A stretch of 64,000 bases of DNA from QHXN01 sp963785125 (GCA_963785125.1 CAWATU010000002.1:62001-126000), one strand, 5' to 3'. Positions 1 to 8,170 are shown, counted from the first letter of the stretch. Notes: generated by a model from the letters alone, not told the origin. Program-made: numbers and translations.

Positions 1-122
1 GGCTCGCTCTTGATGCGCGGGATGAGCCGGTCGCAGACAATCGCCTCCGCCGCCCTCCAATCAAATGCATCCAGCGCGGCGCTCAAGTCACCGGTCAATG
101 CTCCGATGTCGTCCCAGGGCAT
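1..122 (-). CDS. Unknown protein, N-terminal fragment (runs off left edge)
   Basis: Only the first 40 codons are in the window; the rest lies beyond position 1. The ATG at 122 is preceded on the minus strand by a good Shine-Dalgarno sequence (CAGGAGG, about 5 bases upstream). The peptide starts MPWDDIGALTGDLSAALDAF and continues in frame without a stop to the edge. It is soluble and helix-prone, with no signal peptide. I do not recognise the family. The strong ribosome binding site makes it very likely a real gene. Confidence 0.6.
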   Translation of the reverse strand, partial: MPWDDIGALTGDLSAALDAFDWRAAEAIVCDRLIPRIKSE

Positions 123-362
123 GAGACCTCCTGCGTCGATGGCCGGCCGGGGCCGGGCTGACGGATGTTATTTAAAAGAGTATGAGGCTAACGGCCAAAA
201 TTCTTTTATCAGCCGAACCAAAGAGACGCCCGGGCCTGTGGCCGGGAAACCCGTCGAACCAGCAAGGGGGCAGGATGGTATACCCGCGACTGCTTTGCGT
301 CAAGATGTGCGTCCGAGCCGCGGCGATTCCCGCCGGCCGTGGGTTTTCAACGGCGCAAACGA
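123..362. other. Intergenic leader region of the left-edge gene
   Basis: No gene is supported here. On the minus strand this would be the untranslated leader of the left-edge gene. It holds several short self-complementary stretches and, at 292-301 on the minus strand, the decamer GACGCAAAGC, which also occurs in GEMM riboswitches; the rest of that riboswitch fold was not found. Confidence 0.4.
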
Positions 363-403
363 AATCGCCCCGCCAGCCGGCCGGGGCCGCTGACGGGGCG
401 ATT
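363..403 (-). terminator. Hairpin terminator of the FecR-domain gene
   Basis: Perfect 10-bp arms AATCGCCCCG (363-372) and CGGGGCGATT (394-403) enclose a GC-rich loop that can pair further. The hairpin starts about 20 bases past the stop of the FecR-domain gene on the minus strand and is followed there by a T-rich stretch. Confidence 0.65.
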
Positions 404-423
404 GCTCATCTTCAAAAATGGGA

Positions 424-1524
424 CTAACGGTTCTGGTTCGGGCGCGAGCCGGGCTCGATGGTTCTCTCGCGCATCGGCCTCTCCATCGGCTCGCGCGCAG
501 GAGTGCTGGGCGTGGGGATCACGGGCGTGAAGCCGCCGCCGGGGTTCGAGCCGCTCCCTCCGCCGCCGCCGCCGGGGTTGCCGCCCCAGTTCCCGCCGCC
601 CGGGTTATACCCGGTGCCGCCGCCGCCCGACGGCTGGGTGGTCGGCGGTATCCAGCCCCCGTTCTGGTCCGGTCTCGGCCGGTAGACGCCGAGGCCGTAG
701 CTGTGCCCGTAGGGCGAGCGCCAGCCGTAACCGTAGGGCAGGAAGGTGTAGCAGCGTGAGCTGGCGTTGAAGAACCAGAGCCCGTTGCTGCTCCAACTGC
801 TGCCGTAGATGTTGTCGTAACTGCCGAGGGTGAAGGCCGACCTCACGGCGCGGCGCGAGAGCCGCTCGTTGGCCTTCGCCAGTTCCTTCCCGCGCTCGCG
901 GCTCCACTGGTCGAGTTCGTCGCGCACATCCTTGTCGAACTTCGCGACCTCGGCGTTGCCGCCCGACAGGCGCGCGACCTTGCCGCCCTTAATAAGGGTA
1001 CTGCCGACGACCACGCGACCCTTCATGACGGCGACCTCCGGCGACCCGGCGGCCGGCACGTTGAAGCGGTAGACGCCGCTGCGGACGATCTTAACGAGTG
1101 AACCCGGGACGGTCACGTCAATCGAGAGGCTCATGTCGCCGTAGCCGGTCGCCTCGACGACGGCGCTGCCGCGCGCGAGTTCCACACGCAGGTCGTTGAG
1201 ATCAGCACTGGTCAGGGTGAACTCCGTGCCGCCGCCCGCGCGGAAGTAGGAGCCGGGGTTGAGTAGAATCTCGACCCGTCCCATCAGGCCCGTGCGAACC
1301 GTGTCGCCGCTCTTCAACTCGTCCGGGGTCGAGAGTGCGACCCAGTCGGCCGACGCGGCCCGCCGCACCTTCACGTCGCCCGAAACGAGGTTGACGCCGC
1401 CAGCGCGGGCCGAGATGACCCGCATCAAGTCACGCATGTCCCCGCGCGCGACGCCCGCCGCGCACGCACAGACGAAGGCCAACGCCATCAAACTCAGCAG
1501 TGAAGTTCTGGTCAACTGTTTCAT
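424..1524 (-). CDS. Exported FecR-domain protein with Gly/Pro-rich tail
   Basis: The 366-residue protein starts with a signal peptide (about residues 1-28, hydrophobic core LLSLMALAFVCACAAG). A FecR-like beta-rich domain follows (about 40-200) with the usual pattern of GDVKVRR, LKSGDTVRTG and GSAVVE. Residues 205-235 are charged and helical, then comes an aromatic segment (YDNIYGSSWSSNGLWFF), and the last 75 residues are a low-complexity Gly/Pro/Asn tail ending in a basic RPNQNR. FecR domains outside iron-uptake operons are common on exported proteins of Acidobacteriota, and no sigma factor or TonB receptor lies nearby, so iron signalling should not be assumed. It is probably periplasmic or surface-exposed; the role is unknown. 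Confidence 0.8.
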   Translation of the reverse strand: MKQLTRTSLLSLMALAFVCACAAGVARGDMRDLMRVISARAGGVNLVSGDVKVRRAASADWVALSTPDELKSGDTVRTGLMGRVEILLNPGSYFRAGGGTEFTLTSADLNDLRVELARGSAVVEATGYGDMSLSIDVTVPGSLVKIVRSGVYRFNVPAAGSPEVAVMKGRVVVGSTLIKGGKVARLSGGNAEVAKFDKDVRDELDQWSRERGKELAKANERLSRRAVRSAFTLGSYDNIYGSSWSSNGLWFFNASSRCYTFLPYGYGWRSPYGHSYGLGVYRPRPDQNGGWIPPTTQPSGGGGTGYNPGGGNWGGNPGGGGGGSGSNPGGGFTPVIPTPSTPAREPMERPMRERTIEPGSRPNQNR

Positions 1525-1637
1525 GTGGGCACCACCTCGAAAACTCTGAGACAGAAAGGGAGAGCGTTGTCTGCCGAGAGCATACTCCCGCGCGCGCGGC
1601 GCGACAAGAGCCGGGCGGAAAATTGTTGAAGGGAGGG

Positions 1638-2990
1638 TCAGCGGCCCGATGCGAGACCGAGGGCGTCGGCGGCGTCAGCCTCCGCGCCGCGGACAATGGT
1701 CACCGCGTCGCCTTCGAGCCGCACGCGCGTGAGGGCCGCGCCTTCGCGCCACTCGCGCTCCGACTCGCCCTGCGCCGAGGCGGCGGGCGCGGCGCGGTGC
1801 TGGAGCATCTGGTTGTATGCGCGGAAGAACTCCTGCGCGTCGCGCGGCGTGTCCCAGACCGTCCGCCAGACGAAGAGCGGTGCGCGCCCTTCCTTCTCAA
1901 AAACAAACGAGCGGTCGCCGCCCCAGCCCGCGGACGCGCGTCGCGCCTCGTCCGCCGAGACACCGGACAGCAACAGCCCGCGCACCCCTATCTCGCCGAG
2001 CGGCGTCGTCGCCGTCGGGCGCCAGCCCTCGTCCGCGAACCCTTCGAGGTCAAGCCCAATCTCGCGCGGCGGCTCGCCCGAGAGATACTTCTCCGGGTGC
2101 AAGACCTGCTCCGAAGACTGCGGCGGGCGCCGGAAGACTTCGTCGAGGCTGACCGCGGGGCGCGCGCGCCTGAGCGTCTCGACGAAGTGCAGGCCGTCGC
2201 GGTAGCGGAAGATGAAGGTCTCTGTGAGCAGCGGCGGGAAGAAGGCGCCGATGCCTTTCCTGTATTGAGCGTAACGCTCGTCCTCCTCGCGCGTCAGGTC
2301 TTCGACCGACTTGCGCGCCCACGCCTCACCCTGCGTGACCCTGCGCTCAACGCTGACGGCGTCGCCCTCGACCAGCGCGAAAGCAGCCTCCTCGCGGTCG
2401 AAGCTGAAGGGGCGCGCGAGCACCATCCTCAACAGGTCGAAGTGCTGATCCTGTAGGGCGTGTACGAACTCGTGCGTGAGCAGACCCGAGTCGCGCACGC
2501 CGCCGCGCTCGGCGACGAGGAGCACCTGCTTGTCGAGCGGCGAATAGGTCGCGCCCGCGGTCGCCGCCGTGAAGCTGACCGCGAGCGAGGCGAGGTCAGT
2601 CCCCTCCGGCAGCATCCCGCCCGCGACCGCCAGACGGCTTAAGCCCTTCAGGTCGTCTGTGCCGAGCACCTCCGCGATCTCCGTCGTGCGCGTGCCGTAC
2701 TCCCAGCCCGACAGCTCCGTTATCCCCACCTCGCCGCGCCATTCGAGCCCGCGCACGCGCGACGCGGACTCCGCCGCGCGCTCGCGCAGAGACTTCAGGC
2801 GCGGCGAGAGCGGTCGGAGCGGCAGCGGCGGCAGAGTTCTTCGGGCCGGTGCGGGCGCGTCGGGCACGGCCGCTGCCACCGGCGACACGACGCGCGGACG
2901 CGAACGCTTCGCCAACAGCAACGTCAACCCTGCCGCCACGGCCGCCAGCACCACGAAAACGATTAAAAGATGACTTCCCCTTGTACGCAT
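1638..2990 (-). CDS. Membrane-anchored zincin-like metalloprotease
   Basis: This 450-residue protein has an N-terminal membrane anchor (about residues 8-27) followed by a Pro/Ala-rich linker, so the body is probably outside the cytoplasmic membrane. At residues 173-177 is HEFVH in the context LLTHEFVHALQDQHF, a typical HExxH zinc site. About 30 residues later LVEGDAVSVE supplies a plausible third, glutamate ligand, making it gluzincin-like. The C-terminal half has no motif I can name. The substrate is unknown. It stands alone, separated from its neighbours on both sides. The start at 2990 is chosen because it places the anchor directly at the N-terminus. Confidence 0.7.
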   Translation of the reverse strand: MRTRGSHLLIVFVVLAAVAAGLTLLLAKRSRPRVVSPVAAAVPDAPAPARRTLPPLPLRPLSPRLKSLRERAAESASRVRGLEWRGEVGITELSGWEYGTRTTEIAEVLGTDDLKGLSRLAVAGGMLPEGTDLASLAVSFTAATAGATYSPLDKQVLLVAERGGVRDSGLLTHEFVHALQDQHFDLLRMVLARPFSFDREEAAFALVEGDAVSVERRVTQGEAWARKSVEDLTREEDERYAQYRKGIGAFFPPLLTETFIFRYRDGLHFVETLRRARPAVSLDEVFRRPPQSSEQVLHPEKYLSGEPPREIGLDLEGFADEGWRPTATTPLGEIGVRGLLLSGVSADEARRASAGWGGDRSFVFEKEGRAPLFVWRTVWDTPRDAQEFFRAYNQMLQHRAAPAASAQGESEREWREGAALTRVRLEGDAVTIVRGAEADAADALGLASGR

Positions 2991-3129
2991 ATCAAGACTT
3001 AGACGCCCGAACCGCCCCCCGCGCTGCCGCTAAAAACGCCTCAGATGTTGCAGTACACTTTAAGTCTTACGGAGAGTCAACCGGAGTCTGAGAAGGCCAT
3101 ACACTTCCACCTTCGTTCGATTCGACGCG

Positions 3130-3139
3130 GTGTTATACT
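3130..3139 (+). promoter_or_regulatory. Extended -10-like element before the Uma2 gene
   Basis: GTGTTATACT contains the -10-like hexamer TATACT (3134-3139) and lies 19 bases before the ATG of the Uma2 gene. No convincing -35 is present at 17 bp spacing. The same GTG(C/T)TA word precedes several other genes in the window. Confidence 0.4.
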
Positions 3140-3158
3140 TTCCCGCAAGAGGCTTGCG

Positions 3159-3737
3159 ATGAGCACCAGAATTAACACGTCCCCGCCGGTCAAGACCTAC
3201 ACGCTTGAGGAGTTTTGGCAACTGCCTGACCCGCCGGACAGGTCGAAGCTCGAACTCATCGCCGGAGTTCTCTACATGACCCCTCCTCCCGAGTACACGC
3301 ACGACGACGTTGTCACGCGCCTTAACCGGTTACTAACCGGTCACCTGATTGAGACGAATGATAAAGGCAAGCTGTTCCTCCCTCGCGCGGCCATCTGGAC
3401 GAGCGCGCGAACGTACCTTGAGCCCGATCTGTTCTACGTCTCGGCCGAACTGGCGGCGCGTCAAGACTCGAAGCATCGCGAATCGGCTGACCTCGTCATC
3501 GAAGTCATCTCGCCCGGGTCGGCCATCTACGACCGGAACACGAAGGCCGAGGCATACGCTGCGCTCGGCGTCCGCGAGTTGTGGTTGATAGACGAGGCGG
3601 AACAGACGGTCGAGGTGCGGCGGCAGACGGGCGGCGGCACCTTTGACGAGGGTCGAACGTTCGGCCGCGTCGAGTCCGTCGAGTCAATGGTCTTCCCGTC
3701 CCTCCGCTTCTCAGTCGAACAGTTATTCACAGACTAG
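3159..3737 (+). CDS. Uma2 family endonuclease-like protein
   Basis: The protein has 192 residues, normal for the Uma2 family (restriction-endonuclease-like PD-(D/E)XK fold). Diagnostic segments are YTLEEFWQLPD near the start, the family GVLYMTPPP strand, YLEPDLFYV, and DLVIEVISPGSAIYDRNTK followed by YAALGVRELWLID, which together carry the acidic and lysine residues of the predicted active site. The ATG at 3159 is preferred over in-frame codons further upstream because Uma2 homology begins just after it. Uma2 proteins are abundant in cyanobacteria and Acidobacteriota; their biological role is not settled. The gene is monocistronic here. Confidence 0.85.
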   Translation: MSTRINTSPPVKTYTLEEFWQLPDPPDRSKLELIAGVLYMTPPPEYTHDDVVTRLNRLLTGHLIETNDKGKLFLPRAAIWTSARTYLEPDLFYVSAELAARQDSKHRESADLVIEVISPGSAIYDRNTKAEAYAALGVRELWLIDEAEQTVEVRRQTGGGTFDEGRTFGRVESVESMVFPSLRFSVEQLFTD

Positions 3738-3896
3738 CCGCACGCCCCGCCCTCGTCTCACACCAACCGCCCTTCTCTCCCGTATCCCAGTTTTCGTAGA
3801 TAGTCCGCGCGGCTCAACAACCCTCCGTATGTAACCCGGCATCTGAGGGTCAAATCACGGCAAGCCCCGGGGGCCGAACGACGCGATTGGGACTCG

Positions 3897-4118
3897 ATGG
3901 TCGGCGACGACCGCGCGCGTTTCTGCGCACACTGCCAAAAGCACGTACACACCCTGTCCGAGTTCACGCCGAGAGAGGCGCTCGACCTCGTTCTGCGCTC
4001 GGGCGGGCGGCTCTGCCTGAGCATCGAGCGCGACGCACGGGGCCTGCCGCGCACGCGCGCACTCGCCGAGCCGTTCTACCAGATAGGCCGTCGCGCCTCG
4101 CCTACGGCGCCTACATGA
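3897..4118 (+). CDS. Small zinc-ribbon-like protein, possibly a truncated or decayed copy
   Basis: Residues read RFCAHCQKHVHTLSEFTPRE, a CxxC-plus-His pattern found at the N-terminus of larger bacterial proteins of the form W-D-x-M-x-G...RFCxHC...V-H-x-L-S-x-M-T, usually followed by a cytochrome-like or carboxypeptidase-regulatory region. In frame upstream of the ATG the sequence already reads RDWDSM, so the conserved part starts before 3897 and the true start is unclear (a CTG at 3843 is possible). The leading cysteine of the family and the following domain are missing and the frame ends after 73 codons. It may be a relic or a short stand-alone version. Confidence 0.45.
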   Translation: MVGDDRARFCAHCQKHVHTLSEFTPREALDLVLRSGGRLCLSIERDARGLPRTRALAEPFYQIGRRASPTAPT

Positions 4119-4131
4119 GCCGGAAGAGGAA

Positions 4132-4420
4132 GAGCAGTAGGCAGTAGGCAGTTGAAAGGCAAGAAGTCGTTTTTGATGCGTGCGTCCTAAAGACGACGCG
4201 TCTGCCGGAATAATCGTGGGCGGCGAGTGGCTTTGCCCAAAAAGTCGGTAGCGTACACGATATATTGGGTCAGGCCGGTGCTGGTACTACCTTAATCCGG
4301 GTACGCTACCGACTTTTTGGGCAAAGCCGCGGCGAGTAACGAAACTCGCCGCCCACGATTATTTGTCGCCTTTTTCCTGTCCTAACTGTCTACTGCCATC
4401 TGCCTTCTGCCTACTTCTTT
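4132..4420. repeat. Composite GTAGGCA-family intergenic element, copy 1 (interrupted by a MITE)
   Basis: The outer arms are imperfect tandem 7-bp words of the GTAGGCA type (left GCAGTAGGCAGTAGGCAGTT, right a matching CTACTGCCATCTGCC run). Inside is a second hairpin, CGTGGGCGGCGAG paired with CTCGCCGCCCACG. Apart from a 109-bp insertion the sequence matches the copy at 8171-8359 almost base for base. It fills the gap between the small ribbon gene and the 3' end of the VWFA gene, so it may also act as a bidirectional terminator. Confidence 0.85.
4229..4328. mobile_element. 100-bp MITE with 28-bp perfect terminal inverted repeats
   Basis: Terminal repeats at 4229-4256 (GGCTTTGCCCAAAAAGTCGG..., 28 bp) and 4301-4328 are perfect reverse complements around a 44-bp centre. 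The element is flanked directly by the 9-bp repeat GCGGCGAGT at 4220-4228 and 4329-4337, a target-site duplication. The paralogous repeat at 8171-8359 carries the uninterrupted GCGGCGAGT, i.e. the empty site. No coding capacity is present, so a full-length IS elsewhere in the genome with the same ends would have to supply transposase. The 9-bp duplication limits the IS families that could be responsible. Confidence 0.88.
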
Positions 4421-4425
4421 TACTT

Positions 4426-6189
4426 TCACTTTGCGAAGTAGCCGCGGCGGCCGCGCGCGACCGCGTCGGGGCGGCGCGGGAGGCGTATGTGGATGGCGCG
4501 CCAGGCGCCGTCGCGCCGCTTGTTGGTGGGGCGATAAGAGATGCTGTAGACGGTGCCGAGGTCGGCGACGACGCGCTCGTAGGCGCCCGCGAGGTCTTCG
4601 AGTTTCTCCACTTCGTAGAAGAGGCCGCCGCCGGCCTCGGCCAACTCCTTCATGCGGTCGTGCGCGAGGTCGTAGGTCTCGGGCTGAATGTCTAAGGGGC
4701 TGAAGGCTTCGTAGAACTCAGTGTTCGTCCAGACCGAGTAGACGACGCCGTCGAACTCCTGCACACGGCTGCGTATCACTTCGTAAGAAGTCGTCGAGCC
4801 GACGCCCGTCACGTTCGGCAACGTCGAGTCGAGCCCGTCGCTCATCACGATGAGGGCGCGGCGGCGCGCGGGGTCGGCCGCGCGTTCGAGGAAGTCGAGC
4901 GCGGCCCCGAGCGAGTCGTGCAGACGCGTGTCGCCACCCGGCGGCGCCAGACGGTCGAGCGAAGCGTTCAGACGCGCGCGGTCGCTCGTCAGCGGCGAGA
5001 CAACCGCAGTCGAACCCGAGAAGGCGATGACGCCGACACGATCCTGCGGGCGCGTGACGGCGCCGAAGCGGCGCGCAGCCGCGCGAATGGTGTCGGTCAT
5101 GCGCGCCGTCGAGCCGGAGAGGTCGAGCAGGAGCAGGAGGTCGAAGGGCGCCTCGGCCGCTTCGAAGTGCTCGACCGTCTGCTCGACGCGATCTTCGTAG
5201 ACGCGGAAGTCTGCGGCTGCGAGCCCCTGGAGCCCGCGTCCGCTCGCGCGCTCGATGACCGAGATGTTGAGCCTGACGAGGTCGGACTCGACGCGCACGA
5301 CCTCTTCGTCGTCAACCTCTTCCGGCGTCTCGACCGGCGCGGGCCGAGCGGGCTTGACGGGACCAACGTCCTGCGTCTCCCTCACGCGCGGAGTCGCGGC
5401 GGCTCGCCCCGACCCGCTGCTGTTTGAAACACGAGGGCCGTTCACAACGCCGCGCGCCGCATCGGTGTTCCGCGCGCCGGGCGCGAGCGTGTCGAGGCTG
5501 ATGCGCCCGCGCCCGGAGAAGAGGTTGACGTTTGCGCCGCCCGAGCCCATACGGAACTTCCCGCGCAGGTCGCGTGCTTCCGCCCTCTCGGACTCGACGC
5601 CGCGGCCAACGTGGACGGAGCCGTTGAGTGACTGCGCGGTGACGCTCGCGCCCGAGGCGTGCGGGAGTGCCACCCGTAGATCGCCCGAGAGCGTCTGCGC
5701 GACCAGCGATGCAGGCAGGCCGTTCACCTCCACCTCGCCGTCCGAGGTGTAAACCCTGAGCCGCGCCGTCTGTGGCACGCGCAGCCTCAAGTCCACGCGC
5801 GGCGCGCCGGCCGCCGCGCGCTCGACCGTTATCTTCAAAGAGCCGCCCCCGCTCTCGACGTTGAAAGGGAGTCTGGGGCCGGCCGCGCTCTTCCTGCCGC
5901 GCCCCGCGCGGCGCGCCGGAGGCTTCGAGACCTTCGGCGCCTCGGCGCCCGTCCCTCCCGAAGTCGCCAGCTCGACCTGCTCGCCGTCCCAGACCTCGAC
6001 CCACACGCCGCCGCGCCTGTTTTCGATCAGAACCTCGCCGCCCGCCGGCAGCGCGAAGTTGACGAAGCCCGCCTCGCCGTCGTCCGCCGCCTGACGCGCA
6101 GACGCCGGGAGCGTTACGCACACACCAAGCAGCGCCGCCGATAACAGCGACGCCCACAAAATCCGCAGTCTGTGTCCAGACATAATCAC
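4426..6189 (-). CDS. Exported VWFA-domain protein, acidobacterial type
   Basis: The protein has 587 residues with a signal peptide (about 1-32). The first half (about 40-250) is beta-rich with repeated Gly-Asp turns. A charged Pro-rich linker follows, then the segment VRLNISVIERASGRGLQGL with DFRVYEDRVEQTVEHF, which is the characteristic lead-in of the acidobacterial VWFA-related family (TIGR03436). The VWA domain carries an intact MIDAS: DLSGS at 356-360, then a conserved Thr/Asp region (GGDTRLHDSLGAALDFL) and VMSDGLDS. This suggests metal-dependent protein binding outside the membrane; the partner is unknown. The ATG at 6183 is an equally possible start (MSGHRL). The gene is separated from pilT upstream by a strong nested hairpin. 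Confidence 0.85.
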   Translation of the reverse strand: MIMSGHRLRILWASLLSAALLGVCVTLPASARQAADDGEAGFVNFALPAGGEVLIENRRGGVWVEVWDGEQVELATSGGTGAEAPKVSKPPARRAGRGRKSAAGPRLPFNVESGGGSLKITVERAAAGAPRVDLRLRVPQTARLRVYTSDGEVEVNGLPASLVAQTLSGDLRVALPHASGASVTAQSLNGSVHVGRGVESERAEARDLRGKFRMGSGGANVNLFSGRGRISLDTLAPGARNTDAARGVVNGPRVSNSSGSGRAAATPRVRETQDVGPVKPARPAPVETPEEVDDEEVVRVESDLVRLNISVIERASGRGLQGLAAADFRVYEDRVEQTVEHFEAAEAPFDLLLLLDLSGSTARMTDTIRAAARRFGAVTRPQDRVGVIAFSGSTAVVSPLTSDRARLNASLDRLAPPGGDTRLHDSLGAALDFLERAADPARRRALIVMSDGLDSTLPNVTGVGSTTSYEVIRSRVQEFDGVVYSVWTNTEFYEAFSPLDIQPETYDLAHDRMKELAEAGGGLFYEVEKLEDLAGAYERVVADLGTVYSISYRPTNKRRDGAWRAIHIRLPRRPDAVARGRRGYFAK

Positions 6190-6252
6190 GTTAGGTTTGA
6201 TGTCCGCCCCACGCCCGTATGGTTGCCGCCATTGTGCATCCTTTATGCCCGT

Positions 6253-6382
6253 GGCAGAAGCCCGACCGTGACGCAGGGCGTATCGGAGACGTAAAAAAGT
6301 GAAGGAGGATGAGAGGCACGCTGCCTCTCATCCTCCTTTTTATTGTCGCGCCAGCGCCCTCCCGGACGGTCGGGCTTCTGCC
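6253..6382. repeat. Nested inverted-repeat element with inner terminator-like hairpin
   Basis: The outer arms are perfect 16-mers (6253-6268 GGCAGAAGCCCGACCG; 6367-6382), and a shorter AGGGCG/CGCCCT pair lies within. The inner arms are perfect 17-mers (6302-6318 AAGGAGGATGAGAGGCA; 6322-6338). Read on the minus strand, the inner hairpin is followed by a T run and lies just past the pilT stop, so it should terminate pilT. Nearly the same inner sequence recurs at 17667-17707, which marks it as a dispersed repeat. Confidence 0.75.
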
Positions 6383-6388
6383 TATCTT

Positions 6389-7603
6389 CTATTCGAGCAT
6401 GTCGAGCATGTTATTGCCGCCGCCGCCCGGCGGGGGCATCGGGCCGGAGGCGCCCATGTCGCTGAGGCGCAGGAGGAAGTTGCCCGGGTTGGTCGCGTAG
6501 GACATCGCGTCATCCTTCTTCACGAGCCCACCGCGGACGTATTGTTCGAGCACGCCGTCGAAGGTCTGCATCCCTTCCAACTCGCCCTGCTCCATCGCAT
6601 CGACGAGCGACTTGCCCTCACGCTCGCCGTTTTCCATGTACTCGCGCGTGCGCGCCGTGGACTTGAGAATTTCTATCGCCGCGAGGCGACCCTGCCGGTC
6701 GGCGCGCGGTAGCAAACGCTGCGAGACGATGAAGCGAAACGACTGCGACAGGCGCGTCCGGATGGACTTCTCCTCGTTCTTGGGGAAGACGCCGATGATG
6801 CGGTCTACGGTCTTCGCCGCGTCGATGGTGTGCAGGGTCGAGAGCACGAGGTGGCCGGTCTCGGCGGCTTCGAGCGCGACCTCGATGGTCTCGCGGTCGC
6901 GCATCTCGCCGACGAGGATGACCTTCGGCGCCTGCCGGAGCGCCGCGCGCAGGGCGAGCGCAAAGCTCGGCGTGTCGGAGTGCAGCTCGCGCTGGTGGAT
7001 GGTCGCGCGCTTGTGCGGGTGCAGGAACTCAATCGGGTCTTCGATGGTGACGATGTGGTAAGCCTTCGTGTCGTTGATGAGGTCGATGACGGCCGCCAGC
7101 GTCGTGGATTTGCCCGAGCCCGTCGGGCCGGTGACGAGCACGACGCCGTTCTTGAGGCCGCAAATCTCCTTGAGCACCTCCGGCAGGTTGTAGTCGCTCC
7201 ACTGCGGCGGGCGGTTGGGGATGACGCGCATGACGATGGCGTACGTCCCGCGCTGCGAGAAGATGTTGACGCGGAAGCGCGCGAAGCCCGGCGCGCTGAA
7301 CGAGAGGTCGGCCGAGCCGAACTTCGTCAAGTTCTCGCCGGCCGTCAGGTGGTTGCCGATGATGATCTTGGCGAGCGCGGCCGTGTGCGTGGGCAGAAGC
7401 TTTTCGAGGCCGGGCACCTCGACGGGCTGCAACTCGCCGAGCAGCTCGACCTGCGGCGGCCGTCCCGGCGAGAAGATCAAGTCGCTGACCTTGTCGGAGA
7501 CCGCCAGCATGCGCTGAAGGACGTTCAGGAAGTTTAACTGGGGTGCCGCGCCCGCCGCAGCGGGGGGCGGCGGCGCGGAGAAAGGCGCTTGGGGTGTGCT
7601 CAT
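6389..7603 (-). CDS. pilT: PilT-type type IV pilus retraction ATPase
   Basis: This 404-residue secretion-superfamily ATPase has the expected order of motifs: an N-terminal PAS-like domain (about 25-130), Walker A GPTGSGKST (159-167), Asp box IVTIEDPIEFLH, Walker B ILVGEMRDRETIEVALEAAE, and His box TGHLVLSTLHT. PilT-class hexamers depolymerise type IV pili at the inner face of the cytoplasmic membrane, driving twitching motility. The first 20 residues are Pro/Ala-rich and the C-terminus ends in a Gly/Pro/Asn tail, both extensions relative to a typical 345-residue PilT. Homology therefore supports PilT or PilU equally; no other pilus gene lies next to it. A nested hairpin terminator follows. 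Confidence 0.9.
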   Translation of the reverse strand: MSTPQAPFSAPPPPAAAGAAPQLNFLNVLQRMLAVSDKVSDLIFSPGRPPQVELLGELQPVEVPGLEKLLPTHTAALAKIIIGNHLTAGENLTKFGSADLSFSAPGFARFRVNIFSQRGTYAIVMRVIPNRPPQWSDYNLPEVLKEICGLKNGVVLVTGPTGSGKSTTLAAVIDLINDTKAYHIVTIEDPIEFLHPHKRATIHQRELHSDTPSFALALRAALRQAPKVILVGEMRDRETIEVALEAAETGHLVLSTLHTIDAAKTVDRIIGVFPKNEEKSIRTRLSQSFRFIVSQRLLPRADRQGRLAAIEILKSTARTREYMENGEREGKSLVDAMEQGELEGMQTFDGVLEQYVRGGLVKKDDAMSYATNPGNFLLRLSDMGASGPMPPPGGGGNNMLDMLE

Positions 7604-7912
7604 CTAAATCCGCTCCGGGGGTTATACGCGTAAAGTAATGCTCGGGCACGAGGATAAAGGCTGGAGGCTGGGAGGCCGGCGGGGCGGAACCCGCGGGGCG
7701 CGTCCCTTATCTAAGATGACAGAACGGCGCGCGACTTGGCAAGTGTGAATTTCGTCGGGGCGGCGAAACTTACGTAACCGGTCGTAACGGAAATGACACT
7801 CGTCTTGCAAACAACCGTGCGCGCTTCGGCGTACATCAGAATGTCAGACGGGCGCGGGGCGTGCTCGTACAGAAGTTGAGCCCCGCTAACCGGAAAGGAG
7901 GCGCGAGAGAGT
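7604..7912. other. Divergent intergenic region between pilT and a small gene
   Basis: This 309-bp spacer separates two divergently transcribed genes and must hold both promoters, but I see no hexamer pair at proper spacing that I would defend. It contains no heptamer hairpin, unlike most other spacers here. Confidence 0.4.
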
Positions 7913-8170
7913 ATGGCAACGTACCGTGACCCTGCGAGAGTCTTTGCACCGCTGGAGATTCTTGAGCGCATCCTGGAAATACGCGCCGACGCCGGCTACG
8001 CGCCCGTGATCTTCCTGCGCTCGGCTGACGACCTCGTCGCGTACTTCGACGCCTACGGCTTCGACGTTTACAGTTTCGACCAGCCCGAGGCCGAGTTCCG
8101 CTTCGGCAACTACCGCGCGCCCGTCGCCCCCGGCGGCGACCACGCGCATGAGTCGCCGACGGCGCATTAA
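7913..8170 (+). CDS. Small conserved-looking protein of unknown function
   Basis: This 85-residue protein is preceded by a strong ribosome binding site (AAAGGAGG, about 11 bases before the ATG). It is acidic and aromatic, without signal peptide or membrane segment; a helical first half (PLEILERILEIRADAG) is followed by a YFDAYGFDVYSFDQPEAEF segment rich in Asp, Tyr and Phe. I do not recognise the family. It is transcribed away from pilT and ends directly at a GTAGGCA-family repeat. Confidence 0.6.
   Translation: MATYRDPARVFAPLEILERILEIRADAGYAPVIFLRSADDLVAYFDAYGFDVYSFDQPEAEFRFGNYRAPVAPGGDHAHESPTAH

Noticed and set aside
123..301. A c-di-GMP (GEMM) riboswitch on the minus strand
   Set aside because: Only the GACGCAAAGC decamer matches. 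The upstream GGCAAACC/GNRA part and the second stem are missing.
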